Assembly: GCA_963756975.1 (NCBI GenBank)
Contig: CAVWPS010000002.1
Coordinates: 1,984,001-2,048,000 of the forward strand
DNA from: CAVRQM01 sp963756975
GTDB lineage: Bacteria; Pseudomonadota; Alphaproteobacteria; Acetobacterales; Acetobacteraceae
Direction of reading: 5' to 3'
DNA length: 64,000 nt
Shown: positions 28,110 through 36,717 of the stretch, piece after piece
How positions within the stretch are numbered: the first letter of the stretch is position 1
Layout of the letters: every line of letters begins with the position of its first letter
The notes under the pieces: model-generated
What the model was told of the DNA's origin: nothing
Database searches by the model: none
What the model saw: only the letters and a program-made list of their open reading frames with translations
Position numbers and translations under genes: made by a program

Positions 28110-28220
28110 CGCCTCGTTCCTACCACGGATCACGGAGCGTTGCAGGGGCCGATGCGGTTCGTGCGTGCATTCCCGAGGCCGGGCCTGTTACCGTTTCGCG
28201 TCACCACGAGGAGGCTTTGA

Positions 28221-28391
28221 ATGCGCCTGCAACCCCGTATCGACAGTCTGGAGACCCGTCATGTCGCGCTCGATGCCCGGCTCATGGAGGAGGACCACCG
28301 CCCGCAACCGAACGAGCTCGAGGTCGCGCGGCTGAAACGGGAGAAGTTGCGGGTCAAGGACGAACTCGAACGGTTGCGCGCCCAAGCCTAG
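28221..28391 (+). CDS. Second YdcH-like (DUF465) small protein
   Basis: A 56-residue protein with the same design as its divergent neighbour: LQPRIDSLETRHVALDARLM, then NELEVARLKREKLRVKDELE, ending RLRAQA. GAGGAGG at 28209-28215 is a good ribosome binding site for the ATG at 28221. It ends just before a strong hairpin. The pair probably arose by duplication or reflects two family branches kept side by side. Confidence 0.8.
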   Translation: MRLQPRIDSLETRHVALDARLMEEDHRPQPNELEVARLKREKLRVKDELERLRAQA

Positions 28392-28396
28392 CGATT

Positions 28397-28430
28397 CCGC
28401 CGCGGGGAGCGGGATCGCTCCCCGCGGCGG
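28397..28430. terminator. Strong bidirectional hairpin terminator
   Basis: Perfect 15-base-pair stem: left arm 28397-28411 (CCGCCGCGGGGAGCG), loop GGAT, right arm 28416-28430. It sits between the convergent DUF465 gene and trcR, so it can serve both directions. There is no long T-run on either side. Confidence 0.8.
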
Positions 28431-28438
28431 ATGCTCGC

Positions 28439-29017
28439 CTAGGCCGCTTCGGCGGTCTCCGGCATCGGCGGTGCCGGCACCGCCTGACCCTCGCGGATCA
28501 GCCGGTCGTTCGCCTGCGCCACCATCGCGTTCAGGTCGGTCTGGCTGCACAGCCCGAGGGTCACCGGATCGCGCGGCTTGATGTTGGAGCTGTTCCAATG
28601 CGAGCGGTCGCGCACCTTGGAGATCGTCTCCTTGGTCGTGCCCATCAGCTTGCCGATCTGGGCGTCGCTCAGCTGCGTGAAGTTGCGCAGCAGATACGCG
28701 ATCCCGTCCGGCCGGTCGGTGCGCTTGGCGACCGGCGTATAGCGGGCGGCCTTGTTGCGCTTCGGCAGCTGGATCGTGCTGGCCATCAGGTTCAGCCGCA
28801 GCTCGGGGTCTTTCTCGACGCGCTTGATCTCGGCGTCGGTCAGCTGACCGTTGGCGATCGCGTCGTAGCCGACGATCCCTTGCGCGACTTCGCCATCGGC
28901 GATCGCCTGGATCTCCAGCGGGTGCATCCCGCAGAAATCGGCGATCTGCTCGAAGCTCAGGCCGGTCTTGTCGATCAGCCAAACGGCCGTGGCTTTAGGC
29001 ATCAGCGGAAGGGTCAT
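28439..29017 (-). CDS. trcR: DUF1013 family cell-cycle transcriptional regulator TrcR
   Basis: Alphaproteobacterial DNA-binding regulator. The 192-residue protein shows two helix-turn-helix-like regions: KATAVWLIDKTGLSFEQIAD with FCGMHPLEIQAIADGEV near the N terminus, and LSDAQIGKLMGTTKETISKV around residues 113-132. The rest matches the DUF1013 layout (RNFTQ, HWNSSNIKPRDPV). Family members are reported as cell-cycle regulators in Rhizobiales; the targets here are unknown. It is divergent from the DUF1192 gene. Confidence 0.88.
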   Translation of the reverse strand: MTLPLMPKATAVWLIDKTGLSFEQIADFCGMHPLEIQAIADGEVAQGIVGYDAIANGQLTDAEIKRVEKDPELRLNLMASTIQLPKRNKAARYTPVAKRTDRPDGIAYLLRNFTQLSDAQIGKLMGTTKETISKVRDRSHWNSSNIKPRDPVTLGLCSQTDLNAMVAQANDRLIREGQAVPAPPMPETAEAA

Positions 29018-29120
29018 GGCACACTCTCCTGGAGGCCGACGCGGCCACGCGGGAGATCACCGGGGCCGGACACGCCGGAAGTGGGGATATGGGGCGGACG
29101 GCACGAAAGGGTCAAGGAGA

Positions 29121-29318
29121 ATGGGCTTGACGGACGACGATTTACCGAAGCTGAAGCGGGCTCCCCTGGAGCGCCCCGCGTTCTACGAATGGGGGGTGGC
29201 GGAACTGGAAGATTACATCGCCGACCTGCGGGCCGAGATCGCGCGCACCGAGGCGGCGATCGCCGGCAAGACGAGCCATCGTGAAGCGGCCGAAAGCGTG
29301 TTCGGGAAGCTGAAATAG
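29121..29318 (+). CDS. DUF1192 family small protein
   Basis: A 65-residue protein typical of alphaproteobacteria. It opens MGLTDDDLPKLKR and carries the conserved WGVAELEDYIADLRAEIART helix, probably a short coiled coil. The ATG at 29121 is preceded by AAGGAG at 29114-29119. No function is established for the family. A strong terminator follows immediately. Confidence 0.88.
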   Translation: MGLTDDDLPKLKRAPLERPAFYEWGVAELEDYIADLRAEIARTEAAIAGKTSHREAAESVFGKLK

Positions 29319-29320
29319 GC

Positions 29321-29348
29321 GAGGGGGACCGGTCGCCCGGTCCCCCTC
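29321..29348. terminator. Intrinsic terminator after DUF1192 gene
   Basis: Perfect 12-base-pair stem GAGGGGGACCGG (29321-29332) with its complement at 29337-29348, loop TCGC, followed by CGTTTC. It lies directly behind the DUF1192 stop and before the end of convergent hsp20, so it may act in both directions. Confidence 0.8.
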
Positions 29349-29370
29349 CGTTTCATCAGGCGGCCGGTCG

Positions 29371-29844
29371 TTACGCCGCCTGCGAGATCGCAGGCTGGTC
29401 GTTCGCGGCGCCCTCGATACGCGGGGCGGCGCCGTTGATCGAAATCCGGCGCGGCTTCAGGGCGTCCGGCACGACGCGCTTGAGTGCGACATGCAGCAGG
29501 CCGTTCGCGAGGTCCGCGCCGTCGACCACGATGTGGTCGGCGAGGGCGAATTTCCGCTCGAACGCGCGGGCCGCGATGCCACGGTGCAACACCTCGGCCT
29601 TCTCGGACTCGCCGCTGATCCGGCCGGCGACGTGCAGCGCGCCGTCCTTGACCGTCAGCTCGATATCGTCGGGACCGAAGCCCGCAACCGCCATCGTCAG
29701 GCGGTAGCTGTCCTCGCCGGTCTTATCGATGTTGTAGGGCGGATAGGTCGCCTCGGTGGAGGCCTGTGCGGCGTCCATCAGGCGGGCGAGGCGGTCGAAG
29801 CCGATCGCGGTGCGATACAGCGGCGAAAGATTGAAGCTGGTCAT
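29371..29844 (-). CDS. hsp20: Hsp20/IbpA family small heat-shock protein
   Basis: ATP-independent chaperone that holds unfolding proteins. The 157-residue product has the IbpA-like N terminus (FNLSPLYRTAIGFDRLARLM), an alpha-crystallin domain at about residues 35-125 (YPPYNIDKTGEDSYRLTMAV, then FERKFALADHI and GLLHVALKRVVPD), and a C-terminal tail with RRISIN, the I-x-I-type motif. The ribosome binding site AGGAGG is eight bases from the ATG and lies within the putative RNA thermometer described separately. Confidence 0.93.
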   Translation of the reverse strand: MTSFNLSPLYRTAIGFDRLARLMDAAQASTEATYPPYNIDKTGEDSYRLTMAVAGFGPDDIELTVKDGALHVAGRISGESEKAEVLHRGIAARAFERKFALADHIVVDGADLANGLLHVALKRVVPDALKPRRISINGAAPRIEGAANDQPAISQAA

Positions 29845-29851
29845 GGGAAAA

Positions 29852-29930
29852 CCTCCTGAGAAGCAAGGTCGGATGTTGAAGGCAGCCCGCAGGCCTGCCC
29901 TGATCGACGCCCCGGAACCCATCAGGCGTC
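29852..29930 (-). promoter_or_regulatory. ROSE-like RNA thermometer in hsp20 leader
   Basis: Reading the minus strand, the leader holds two GC-rich stem-loops (GACGCC/GGCGTC arms at 29925-29930 and 29906-29911; GGCAG/CTGCC arms at 29895-29899 and 29881-29885). A small helix then pairs CUUC with GGAG of the Shine-Dalgarno (AGGAGG at 29852-29857), preceded by UUGCU at 29862-29866. Serial stem-loops with a UYGCU element masking AGGAGG describe ROSE thermometers of alphaproteobacterial small heat-shock genes. Assigned from memory of that architecture; not folded computationally. Confidence 0.5.
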
Positions 29931-29943
29931 CCGGACAGGACAG

Positions 29944-29973
29944 AATTTAGTTTCCGGCCCGGCGGCTTTCAAG
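29944..29973 (-). promoter_or_regulatory. Possible RpoH-type promoter of hsp20
   Basis: On the minus strand CTTGAAA (29973-29967) matches the sigma-32 -35 consensus. About 13 bases on comes GGAAACTAAATT, a weak -10 match. Initiation near 29940 would give a leader of about 95 bases, the right size for the thermometer. Confidence 0.35.
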
Positions 29974-30074
29974 AGAAATTTGGCGTCCGATGTCCGCTGC
30001 TCGTCCGCGCAAAGGCTTTTCAGAAGGCGGGAAGTGGCAGACCCTCCGGCTCGACAAATTCAGGAGAGCACGAA

Positions 30075-30614
30075 ATGTCCGACACCGCGCTGATCGTCAT
30101 CGACGCCCAGGAGTCTTTCCGCCACACGCCGGATTGGAACGATACCGAGGCAGCCGCCTTCGTGGCCAGGATCCAGCCGTTGATCGACGGCGCGCGCGCG
30201 AAAGAAATCCCGGTCGTCCAGGTGTTCCATGTCGAGGAGGATGGCCCGTTCGCGCTCGCCTCCGGCCTCGTCGTGCCGCTGCAAGGGTTGCGGCTCGAAC
30301 CGGACGCGGTGTTCCACAAGCGGCGGCACAGCGCGCTGGTCGGCTCGGGCCTCGATGTCTGGCTGACCGAGCACGGCATCCGCCGGCTGATCGTGTCCGG
30401 CATCCGGACCGAGCAGTGCTGCGAGACGACGACGCGCCATGCCTCCGACCTCGGCTGGTCGGTCGATTACGTGACCGAGGCGACGCTGACCTTCGCGATG
30501 ACCGACCGGGCCGGCCGCCAATACAGTGCGGCCGACATCATGGCGCGCACCGAACTGGTGCTGTCGGACCGGTTCGCCCGTATCGCCACGGTCGCCGAGG
30601 CGCTCGCCGCGTGA
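30075..30614 (+). CDS. Isochorismatase family cysteine hydrolase
   Basis: Hydrolase of the isochorismatase/nicotinamidase fold with unknown substrate. The triad is visible: Asp10 in LIVIDAQESF, a lysine in VFHKRRHSAL near residue 83, and the cysteine in SGIRTEQCCETTTRHA near residues 114-129. The cis-peptide region before the cysteine is normal. The product has 179 residues. The downstream GlxA-type regulator gene overlaps by four bases, and such regulators often govern neighbouring amidase-like enzymes, but which compound is handled cannot be said. Confidence 0.88.
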   Translation: MSDTALIVIDAQESFRHTPDWNDTEAAAFVARIQPLIDGARAKEIPVVQVFHVEEDGPFALASGLVVPLQGLRLEPDAVFHKRRHSALVGSGLDVWLTEHGIRRLIVSGIRTEQCCETTTRHASDLGWSVDYVTEATLTFAMTDRAGRQYSAADIMARTELVLSDRFARIATVAEALAA

Positions 30615-31596
30615 CCTTGCCGCGCCGCATCCCGGTGCTGGTCGTGCTGCCGCCGCGCGCGCTGCTGCTCGATGTCGCCGGGCCGGTCGAGGTGTTGCGG
30701 GTGGCGCATTCCGTCCAGGACCGGGTGGTGTTCGACGTCGCCTTCGCGGCCCCGACCGACACCACGCACAGCTCGATCGGACTGCGGCTCACGGGTGCCG
30801 GACCGTTGCCGGATGCGGTCGCGGACGATGCGGTCGTGCTCGTCGCCGGCGCGGCCGACCGCCCGCTCGGCCCGGTGCCCGACGCGGCGGCGGACGCGGA
30901 CGCCGAAGATGCGATCGTCGCGTGGTTGCGCGACAAAATCAGGCCGGGGCACCGGCTGATCTCGATCTGCGACGGCGCGCTGCTGGCCGGCCGCGCGGGC
31001 CTGCTCGATGGGCACGCCTGCACCACCCACCACGCAAGCTGCGCCCGGCTGGCCGCCATCGCGCCGAATGCCCGCGTGCTGGAAAACCGGCTGTTCGTGA
31101 TCGACCGGGATCGGCTGAGCAGCGCCGGTGTGACCGCGGGTGTCGATCTGATGCTGCATCTGCTGGCCGAATGGGCCGGGGCGACGGCGGCGCTGGCGGT
31201 GGCGCGGACGCTGGTCGTCTACACGCGGCGCGGGGCCGACGACCCGCAACTGTCGCCGTGGCTGGAAGGGCGCAACCATCTGCACCCGGCGATCCACCGG
31301 GCGCAGGACGCGATCGCCGCCGATCCGGCGCGCGACTGGTCGCTGGAGGCGCTGGCGATGGTCGCCCACGCGAGTGCGAGGAACCTGTCGCGGCTGTTCA
31401 ACGCGCATACCGGAATGACGGTGTCGGACGCGGTCAACCGCACCCGGATCGCCGCCGCGAAGGAGCTGCTCGGCGCGACGGCACTCGATATGGAGGCGGT
31501 GGCCGAGCAGTCAGGCTTCGGATCGGCCCGGCATATGCGCACGAGTTCTGGCGCCAGTTTTACCCGGCGCCGCCCGCCAAATCCCGCCGTGGTTAG
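30611..31596 (+). pseudogene. GlxA/FtrA-type AraC family regulator, frameshifted near the C terminus
   Basis: Transcription regulator with an N-terminal DJ-1/PfpI-like domain (PVLVVLPPRALLLDVAGPVE; nucleophile-elbow region ISICDGALLAG) and a C-terminal AraC double helix-turn-helix (SLEALAMVAHASARNLSRLF, then LDMEAVAEQSGFGSARHMR). After ARHMR the expected ending EFWRQFYPAPPAKSRRG continues in another frame, so one base is missing (or two are extra) near 31538-31542. As written, the frame reads through over the rpmE end. The GTG start overlaps the isochorismatase stop. With the indel corrected it would be a normal protein of about 328 residues. Confidence 0.8.
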
Positions 31597-31820
31597 GCCT
31601 TCTTGGCGCCGATGCCCGCGAAGCGCTTGTTGAACTTCGCGACCTGGCCGCCGGTGTCCATGATGCGCTGCACGCCGGTCCAGGCCGGATGGCTCTTCGG
31701 ATCGATGTCGAGCCGCAGCGTCTCGCCGGGCTTGCCCATGCACGACCGGGTCTGGAACGTGGTCCCGTCGGTCATGATGATGGTGACGTCGTGGTAATCG
31801 GGGTGAATGCCCGGCTTCAT
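31593..31820 (-). CDS. rpmE: 50S ribosomal protein L31
   Basis: Large-subunit ribosomal protein, 75 residues. It begins MKPGIHPDYHDVTIIMTDGT and has the conserved SHPAWTGVQRIMDTGGQ with FNKRF near the C terminus. Only one cysteine is present (RSCMG), so this is the form that does not bind zinc through four cysteines. That is consistent with alphaproteobacteria, and of interest given the nearby zinc uptake genes. It is convergent with the regulator gene and divergent from the pyridoxal kinase. Confidence 0.95.
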   Translation of the reverse strand: MKPGIHPDYHDVTIIMTDGTTFQTRSCMGKPGETLRLDIDPKSHPAWTGVQRIMDTGGQVAKFNKRFAGIGAKKA

Positions 31821-31940
31821 GGCGGCTGTCTTTCTCTGGTGGCCGCCCCGATCCCGACCGGGGCGACGGAGCGGGGCGTATAGCGGCCCGGCGCGTCCCC
31901 TGCAATCTTGCCGTCTTCGGTCGGGAGTGAAGACGCCACG

Positions 31941-32789
31941 ATGAATATTCTGTCGATCCAATCCTGGGTCGCGTACGGCCATGTCGGCAACGCGGCCGCC
32001 CTGTTCCCCCTGCAACGGCTCGGGGCGGAAGTGTGGGCGATCAACACCGTCCAGTTCAGCAACCACACCGGCTACGGCAGCTGGACGGGAGACGTCTTCA
32101 CCGAGGCCCAGATTGCCGGCCTGATCGCGGGGATCGAGGCGCGCGGCGTGCTGCCGGACTGCGACGCCGTGCTGTCGGGCTACATGGGCGACGCCTCGAT
32201 CGGGGCCGCGATCGTGGCCGCCGCCGGGCGGGTGCGGGTGGCGAATGGGCGGGCACTCTATTGCTGCGACCCGGTGATCGGCGACGTGGGGCGGGGCGTG
32301 TTCGTGCGCCCGAACGTGCCGGAGTTCATGCGCGACCAGGCGGTTCCGGCGGCCGACATCGTGACGCCGAACCAGTTCGAGCTGGAATGGCTGACCGGCC
32401 AGACCGTGACCACGCTCGCCAGCGCCCGCGTGGCCACCGCCGCCCTGCGTGCGCGCGGCCCGGGCACGGTGCTGGTCACCAGCCTGCGGACCGAGGAGAC
32501 ACCGGCCGACGCGCTCGACATGCTGGCGAGCGACGCGCACGGCGACTGGCTCGTGCGGATGCCGTTGCTGCCGATCCAGGCCAACGGCGCCGGCGACGCG
32601 ACCGCCGCGATCTTCCTGTTCCACATGCTGGCCGGGCGCGGCACGCCAGCTTCACTCGCGGCATCGGCCAGCTCGGTCTGGGGCCTGCTGCGCCGCACCG
32701 CCGAGGCCAGGTCCCCGGAACTTCGTCTGGTCGCCGCGCAGGACGAGTTCGTCACCCCTTCGCGAAATTTTACGCCCGTCGCATGCTGA
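31941..32789 (+). CDS. pdxY: Pyridoxal kinase (PdxY-like)
   Basis: Phosphorylates pyridoxal in the vitamin B6 salvage route. The ribokinase-like protein of 282 residues starts MNILSIQSWVAYGHVGNAAA, the typical substrate-binding beginning. It has CDPVIGDVGRGVFV around residues 109-122 and the catalytic anion-hole motif QANGAGDATAA near 214-224. The ATG at 31941 matches the conserved N terminus; upstream codons are not conserved. It is followed 25 bases later by the ABC exporter gene. Confidence 0.92.
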   Translation: MNILSIQSWVAYGHVGNAAALFPLQRLGAEVWAINTVQFSNHTGYGSWTGDVFTEAQIAGLIAGIEARGVLPDCDAVLSGYMGDASIGAAIVAAAGRVRVANGRALYCCDPVIGDVGRGVFVRPNVPEFMRDQAVPAADIVTPNQFELEWLTGQTVTTLASARVATAALRARGPGTVLVTSLRTEETPADALDMLASDAHGDWLVRMPLLPIQANGAGDATAAIFLFHMLAGRGTPASLAASASSVWGLLRRTAEARSPELRLVAAQDEFVTPSRNFTPVAC

Positions 32790-32814
32790 CGCCACACTCG
32801 TCGCGGGAGCGGTC

Positions 32815-34599
32815 ATGAGGTTCGTGCGTGTCTATGGCCGTTCTCTCGGCTCGCTCGGGCGCGACAAGCCGGTGGCGCTCATGCTGGCGGGTGCCAACCT
32901 GCTGGTGGCGGCACTGCAATTCCTCGACCCGGTCCTGTTCGGCCGCGTGATCGGCCTGCTGTCCCGCTCCGACAGCGAACCGGCCGCACAGGTTTGGTCG
33001 GAGGCGGTGCAGCTGCTCGGCTTCTGGGCCGGTGTGGGCGCGCTCACCATAGCAACCAACATCGGCGCCGCCTTGCAGGCCGAGCGGCTGGCGCACCGCA
33101 ACCGGCTGCAGGCGATGAGCCGGTTCTTCGGCCACGTTCTCAGCCTGCCGCTGTCGTTCCACGGCGAGGCGCATAGCGGGCGGATGATGAAGACCATGCT
33201 GAGCGGGGCCGACGCCCTGTTCTGGCTGTGGCTCACCTTCTTCCGCGAGCAGCTCAGCACCGTGCTGGCGACCGTCGTGCTGCTGCCGCTGACGATGTTC
33301 CTCAACTGGCGGTTGGCACTCAGCCTGATCCTGCTGGTCGTGCTGTTCGTCAGCTTCACCACAATCGTCATCCGCCGCACGGAATCCGGCCAGCGGCGCG
33401 CGCAGGCGTTTCAGGTCGCGCTCGCCGGCACCGCGCAGGACGCGCTGGCCAACGTCATGGTCGTGCAGTCGTTCACCCGGCTGCAAGCGGAACAGAAGCT
33501 GTTCGGCTCGATCGTCGATCAGGTGATCCGCCACCAGTTCCCGGTGCTGAACTGGTGGGCGGTGGTCAACGTGACGACCAAGGCGGCATCGACCGTGTCG
33601 GTGCTGTCGATCGTCGTCATCGGCACGCTGTTGCACATCGAGGGCAAGGCGACCGTCGCCCAGATCGTCAGCTTCATGGGCTTCGCGCAGCTGCTGATCG
33701 GGCGGCTCGACAGTGCCATGGGATTCGCAACGAAATTGTTTTTCGAGATGCCGAACCTCGACGAATTCTTCACTGTGTTGGATACGAAAAGCTCAGTGCC
33801 CGAGAAGCCAAACGCCATCGTGCTACCGCCCGGCCCCGGAGAGGTCGCGTTCGAGGATGTCGGATTCGCGTACCCCGGCGGCAGCGCGATCCTCAACGAC
33901 GTGAACCTGCTGGCCAAGCACGGCATGACGGTGGCGCTGGTCGGGCAGACCGGGGCCGGCAAATCGACCGCGATGGCGCTGCTGCAGCGGCTCTGGGACC
34001 CGAGCGCGGGGCGGATCACGATCGACGGCCACGACCTTCGCGACGTGACGCTGGAAAGCCTGCGCCGCTCGATCGGCGTGGTGTTTCAGGAAAGCATGCT
34101 GCTGAACCGCACGATCGCCGACAATCTGCGGATCGGAGCGCCCGAGGCGAGCCAGGCGGATCTGGAGCGGGCGTGCCGGATGGCCGACGCGCACGATTTC
34201 ATCGTCCGCCAGCCGAACGGCTACGATACGATGGTCGGCGAGCGCGGCACGACGCTCTCCGGCGGGCAGCGGCAGCGGCTCGCGATCGCGCGCGCGTTGC
34301 TGAAGGACCCGCCGATCCTGATCTTGGACGAGGCGACCAGCGCGCTCGACTCCGCCACCGAGGCGCGGGTCAGCCGGGCGCTCCGGGCGCTGATGGCGGG
34401 CCGGACGACGTTCATCATCGCCCACCGCCTGAGCACGGTCCGCGACGCCGACGAGATCCTGGTCTTCGATCAGGGACGAGTTGTCGAGCGCGGCACGTTC
34501 GACACGTTGCTGGCGCAAAAAGGGCGGTTCGCCGAACTGGTGGCGACCCAGCTCACCAGTTCGCCCGCAACCGGCCCGGTCATGGCGGACGCGGCCTAG
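32815..34599 (+). CDS. ndvA: NdvA/ChvA-like cyclic beta-glucan ABC exporter (fused permease-ATPase)
   Basis: Half-transporter exporter of 594 residues. The N-terminal six-helix membrane domain (residues about 20-310) includes LPLSFHGEAHSGRMMKTMLS and MVVQSFTRLQAEQKLF, features seen in glucan exporters. The ATPase domain has Walker A GQTGAGKSTAMALLQRL near residues 379-395, the signature LSGGQRQRLAIARALL, and Walker B ILILDEATSALDSATE. Relatives export cyclic beta-1,2-glucan for osmotic adaptation. The glucan synthase is not in the window, so substrate is inferred from similarity only. Confidence 0.85.
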   Translation: MRFVRVYGRSLGSLGRDKPVALMLAGANLLVAALQFLDPVLFGRVIGLLSRSDSEPAAQVWSEAVQLLGFWAGVGALTIATNIGAALQAERLAHRNRLQAMSRFFGHVLSLPLSFHGEAHSGRMMKTMLSGADALFWLWLTFFREQLSTVLATVVLLPLTMFLNWRLALSLILLVVLFVSFTTIVIRRTESGQRRAQAFQVALAGTAQDALANVMVVQSFTRLQAEQKLFGSIVDQVIRHQFPVLNWWAVVNVTTKAASTVSVLSIVVIGTLLHIEGKATVAQIVSFMGFAQLLIGRLDSAMGFATKLFFEMPNLDEFFTVLDTKSSVPEKPNAIVLPPGPGEVAFEDVGFAYPGGSAILNDVNLLAKHGMTVALVGQTGAGKSTAMALLQRLWDPSAGRITIDGHDLRDVTLESLRRSIGVVFQESMLLNRTIADNLRIGAPEASQADLERACRMADAHDFIVRQPNGYDTMVGERGTTLSGGQRQRLAIARALLKDPPILILDEATSALDSATEARVSRALRALMAGRTTFIIAHRLSTVRDADEILVFDQGRVVERGTFDTLLAQKGRFAELVATQLTSSPATGPVMADAA

Positions 34600-34769
34600 C
34601 GCGTTTAGTCCGGCAATAACGCTGCGGTCGGACCGTGAAAATTTGCGGGGGGTCAAGTCAACGTTACGCAAAATTATGGTTTTCGAGGGTATTCCGGAGG
34701 GCGATCGAACCGCGTATAGTTTTGCTCACTGGCAGGTGCCGATGCGCCGGCACCCTGTAACTTCCATTC
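34600..34769. other. Intergenic region with relatively AT-rich stretch and hairpin
   Basis: About 170 bases between the exporter and the glycan cluster. It is locally poorer in GC than its surroundings (for example around 34650-34690), as promoters are here. A perfect 7-base-pair hairpin GGTGCCG/CGGCACC lies at 34735-34741 and 34748-34754, close to the aminotransferase start. No confident -35/-10 pair. Confidence 0.4.
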
Positions 34770-35940
34770 GTGAGGCTTCCGGTTTTGCCCGACGACTTAT
34801 CCGCCGGCGCTCGCATCAGAACCGATCTACGGCTTATTCGCTCGGCGCCGCCGCGTTTGAGCGAGCTTCGCGCGGCGCTTGAGCTGATCGAGCGAAGCGA
34901 CATTTACACCAATTACGGCCCGGTGAACGCGTCGCTGGAGCACGCCTTCGTCGATCGCTTCGGCTCCGGGGCGTGCCTGACCGTGTCCAGCGCGACCGTC
35001 GGTCTGATGCTGGCGATGAAGCATGCGTCGCATCGCCGCCCGGGCCGGACATACGCGGTCATGCCGAGTTTCACCTTCGCGGCCACGGCGCAGGCGGCGC
35101 TCTGGGCGGGGCTGACGCCGGTGCTGTGCGATATCGACCCGACGGACTGGCTCGCATCCGAAGCGTCCGAGCAGGCGATCATGGACGAGTATGGCGAGCG
35201 GGTCGCGGTGATGGTTCCGTGCGCCACGTTCGCGCAGAGCCTCGACCTCTCGCGCTACCGGACGTTCGAAGCGCGATACGGCTGCGCCACGGTGCTCGAT
35301 GCCGCACCGGCGCTCGGGACGTTGCGCGACGGCGTCCAGATCTCGGCCGGCGGCGGCGCGCTGTCGGTGTTCTCGATGCACGCGACCAAGGCGTTCGCGA
35401 CGTTCGAGGGCGGCGTGCTCCACTCGGACGACCCGGACATCATCCACGAGCTGCGCGGCATGGGGAATTTCGGCTTCAGCGGGAGCCGGTCCGCCATCAT
35501 GCCCGGCCTGAACAGCAAGCTCTCGGAAGTCTCCGCACTGCTCGGGCTCGAGCAGATCGACCGCATCGACGAGATCGCGGCGCGGCGCACGCGGCTCGCG
35601 AGCGTGTACCGTGAGAGGCTCGCCGGATTCGAGATGCAGCCCGACACCGGGGAGGCGCAGGCGCACATGTTCATGCCGGTGTTGCTGCCGCGCCGCCTGG
35701 CACCACACCGCGGCGGATATCCAGGGCCGCCTGAAATACGCGGGCGTGGAGACCGGGGCCTATTACAGTCCACATCTGGCCGAGCAGCCCTATTTCGCCG
35801 CCGAATGCCGCTTCGGACAGCTTCCGGTGACCCAGGACGTGGCGGACCGCGTGCTGGCGCTTCCGCTGCACGAGCGGATGAGCGTCGCCGACGTGGCCCG
35901 GGTGACCGACGGCCTGCTGCAAGCCTGCGGCGACGTATGA
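34770..35940 (+). pseudogene. DegT/DnrJ/EryC1/StrS aminotransferase, frameshifted by one base
   Basis: PLP-dependent sugar aminotransferase, typically making 3- or 4-amino sugars for surface glycans. The PLP features are VMPSFTFAATAQAALWAGLTPV, TVLDAAPALGTL, and the Schiff-base lysine in HATKAFATFEGGVL near residue 208. After MFMPVLLPR near 35690 the correct continuation AWHHTAADIQGRLKYAGVET sits in another frame and runs to the stop at 35940. One surplus base in CGCCGCC around 35685-35697 explains it. The GTG start at 34770 is the only plausible one. The next gene overlaps by four bases. Confidence 0.85.
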
Positions 35941-36707
35941 CGTCGGGCGCGATCCGGCTGTACGACGCGTTTTCGGCCGAGTACGACCAGGCGTTCGACA
36001 CCGACGTTGTCAGGGCCGGCTACGAGCAACTCGGGTGGGAGTTGTTGCGGGATTTACTGCCGGAGCCGCCCGGCCTGATCGTCGACGCTGGCTGCGGGAC
36101 AGGCCGCGGCATCGCGCGCCTGCTGGACCTCGGACACCGGGTGATCGGCGTCGAACCCGCGCCGGGAATGCAGGACGTGCTGCGCCGCCGCTTCGCCGGC
36201 GCGGCGAATGTCGAACTGCTCGAACACGGGTTCGAGGACGCGCCGGTGGCACCCGGTTCGGCCGACGCGGTGGTCGCCAACGGATCGCTGCAATACGCGC
36301 CCGATCCGGAAATCGCGTTCGCCGCCCTCGTGCGCTGGGTCCGGCCGGGCGGCCTCGTCTGTGTGCAGGTGGACGGCCTGGTGAACGTCGTGATGGAGCT
36401 GATCCGGCAGGGCCGCGTCGACGAGGCGATCGAGCGCGGCCGCGACGGTTGGGGCGCCTATAGCTGGGGCGGCGAATCGGCGCGGGTCCGCCTGTTCGAC
36501 CGGGTCTCACTCACCGCCGCGATGCATGCCGCCGGTTTGCGGCGGGTCGAGGTGCGGGGCTTGCTGGTGAGCACGGCTTGCATGAGCCGGCAGACCGTCG
36601 CGGACCGGCTGACGGCCGGCGGCATCGACACAGAACGCGCGTTGACCGCATGCCCCGGGCTCGCCGACGCCGGAAAGCATCTGATGGCCTGGGGCCTGCG
36701 GGCCTGA
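35937..36707 (+). CDS. Class I SAM-dependent methyltransferase
   Basis: Small-molecule methyltransferase of about 256 residues in a glycan cluster. The SAM motif I is LIVDAGCGTGRGIARLL near residues 47-63, the acidic loop is VIGVEPAPGMQ, and motif III is WVRPGGLVCVQVD. The start MTSGAIRLYDAFSAEYDQAF is typical of UbiE-like folds. Its ATG overlaps the aminotransferase stop (ATGA). An amino-sugar N-methyltransferase or N-linked modification would fit the neighbour, but this is inference. Confidence 0.85.
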   Translation: MTSGAIRLYDAFSAEYDQAFDTDVVRAGYEQLGWELLRDLLPEPPGLIVDAGCGTGRGIARLLDLGHRVIGVEPAPGMQDVLRRRFAGAANVELLEHGFEDAPVAPGSADAVVANGSLQYAPDPEIAFAALVRWVRPGGLVCVQVDGLVNVVMELIRQGRVDEAIERGRDGWGAYSWGGESARVRLFDRVSLTAAMHAAGLRRVEVRGLLVSTACMSRQTVADRLTAGGIDTERALTACPGLADAGKHLMAWGLRA

Positions 36708-36717
36708 TCGCCGGTCG

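Noticed and set aside
34770..36707. Apparent aminotransferase-methyltransferase fusion of 645 codons
   Set aside because: The frame is continuous only because of a one-base insertion near 35690. The true aminotransferase ends at 35940 and the methyltransferase has its own ATG at 35937.
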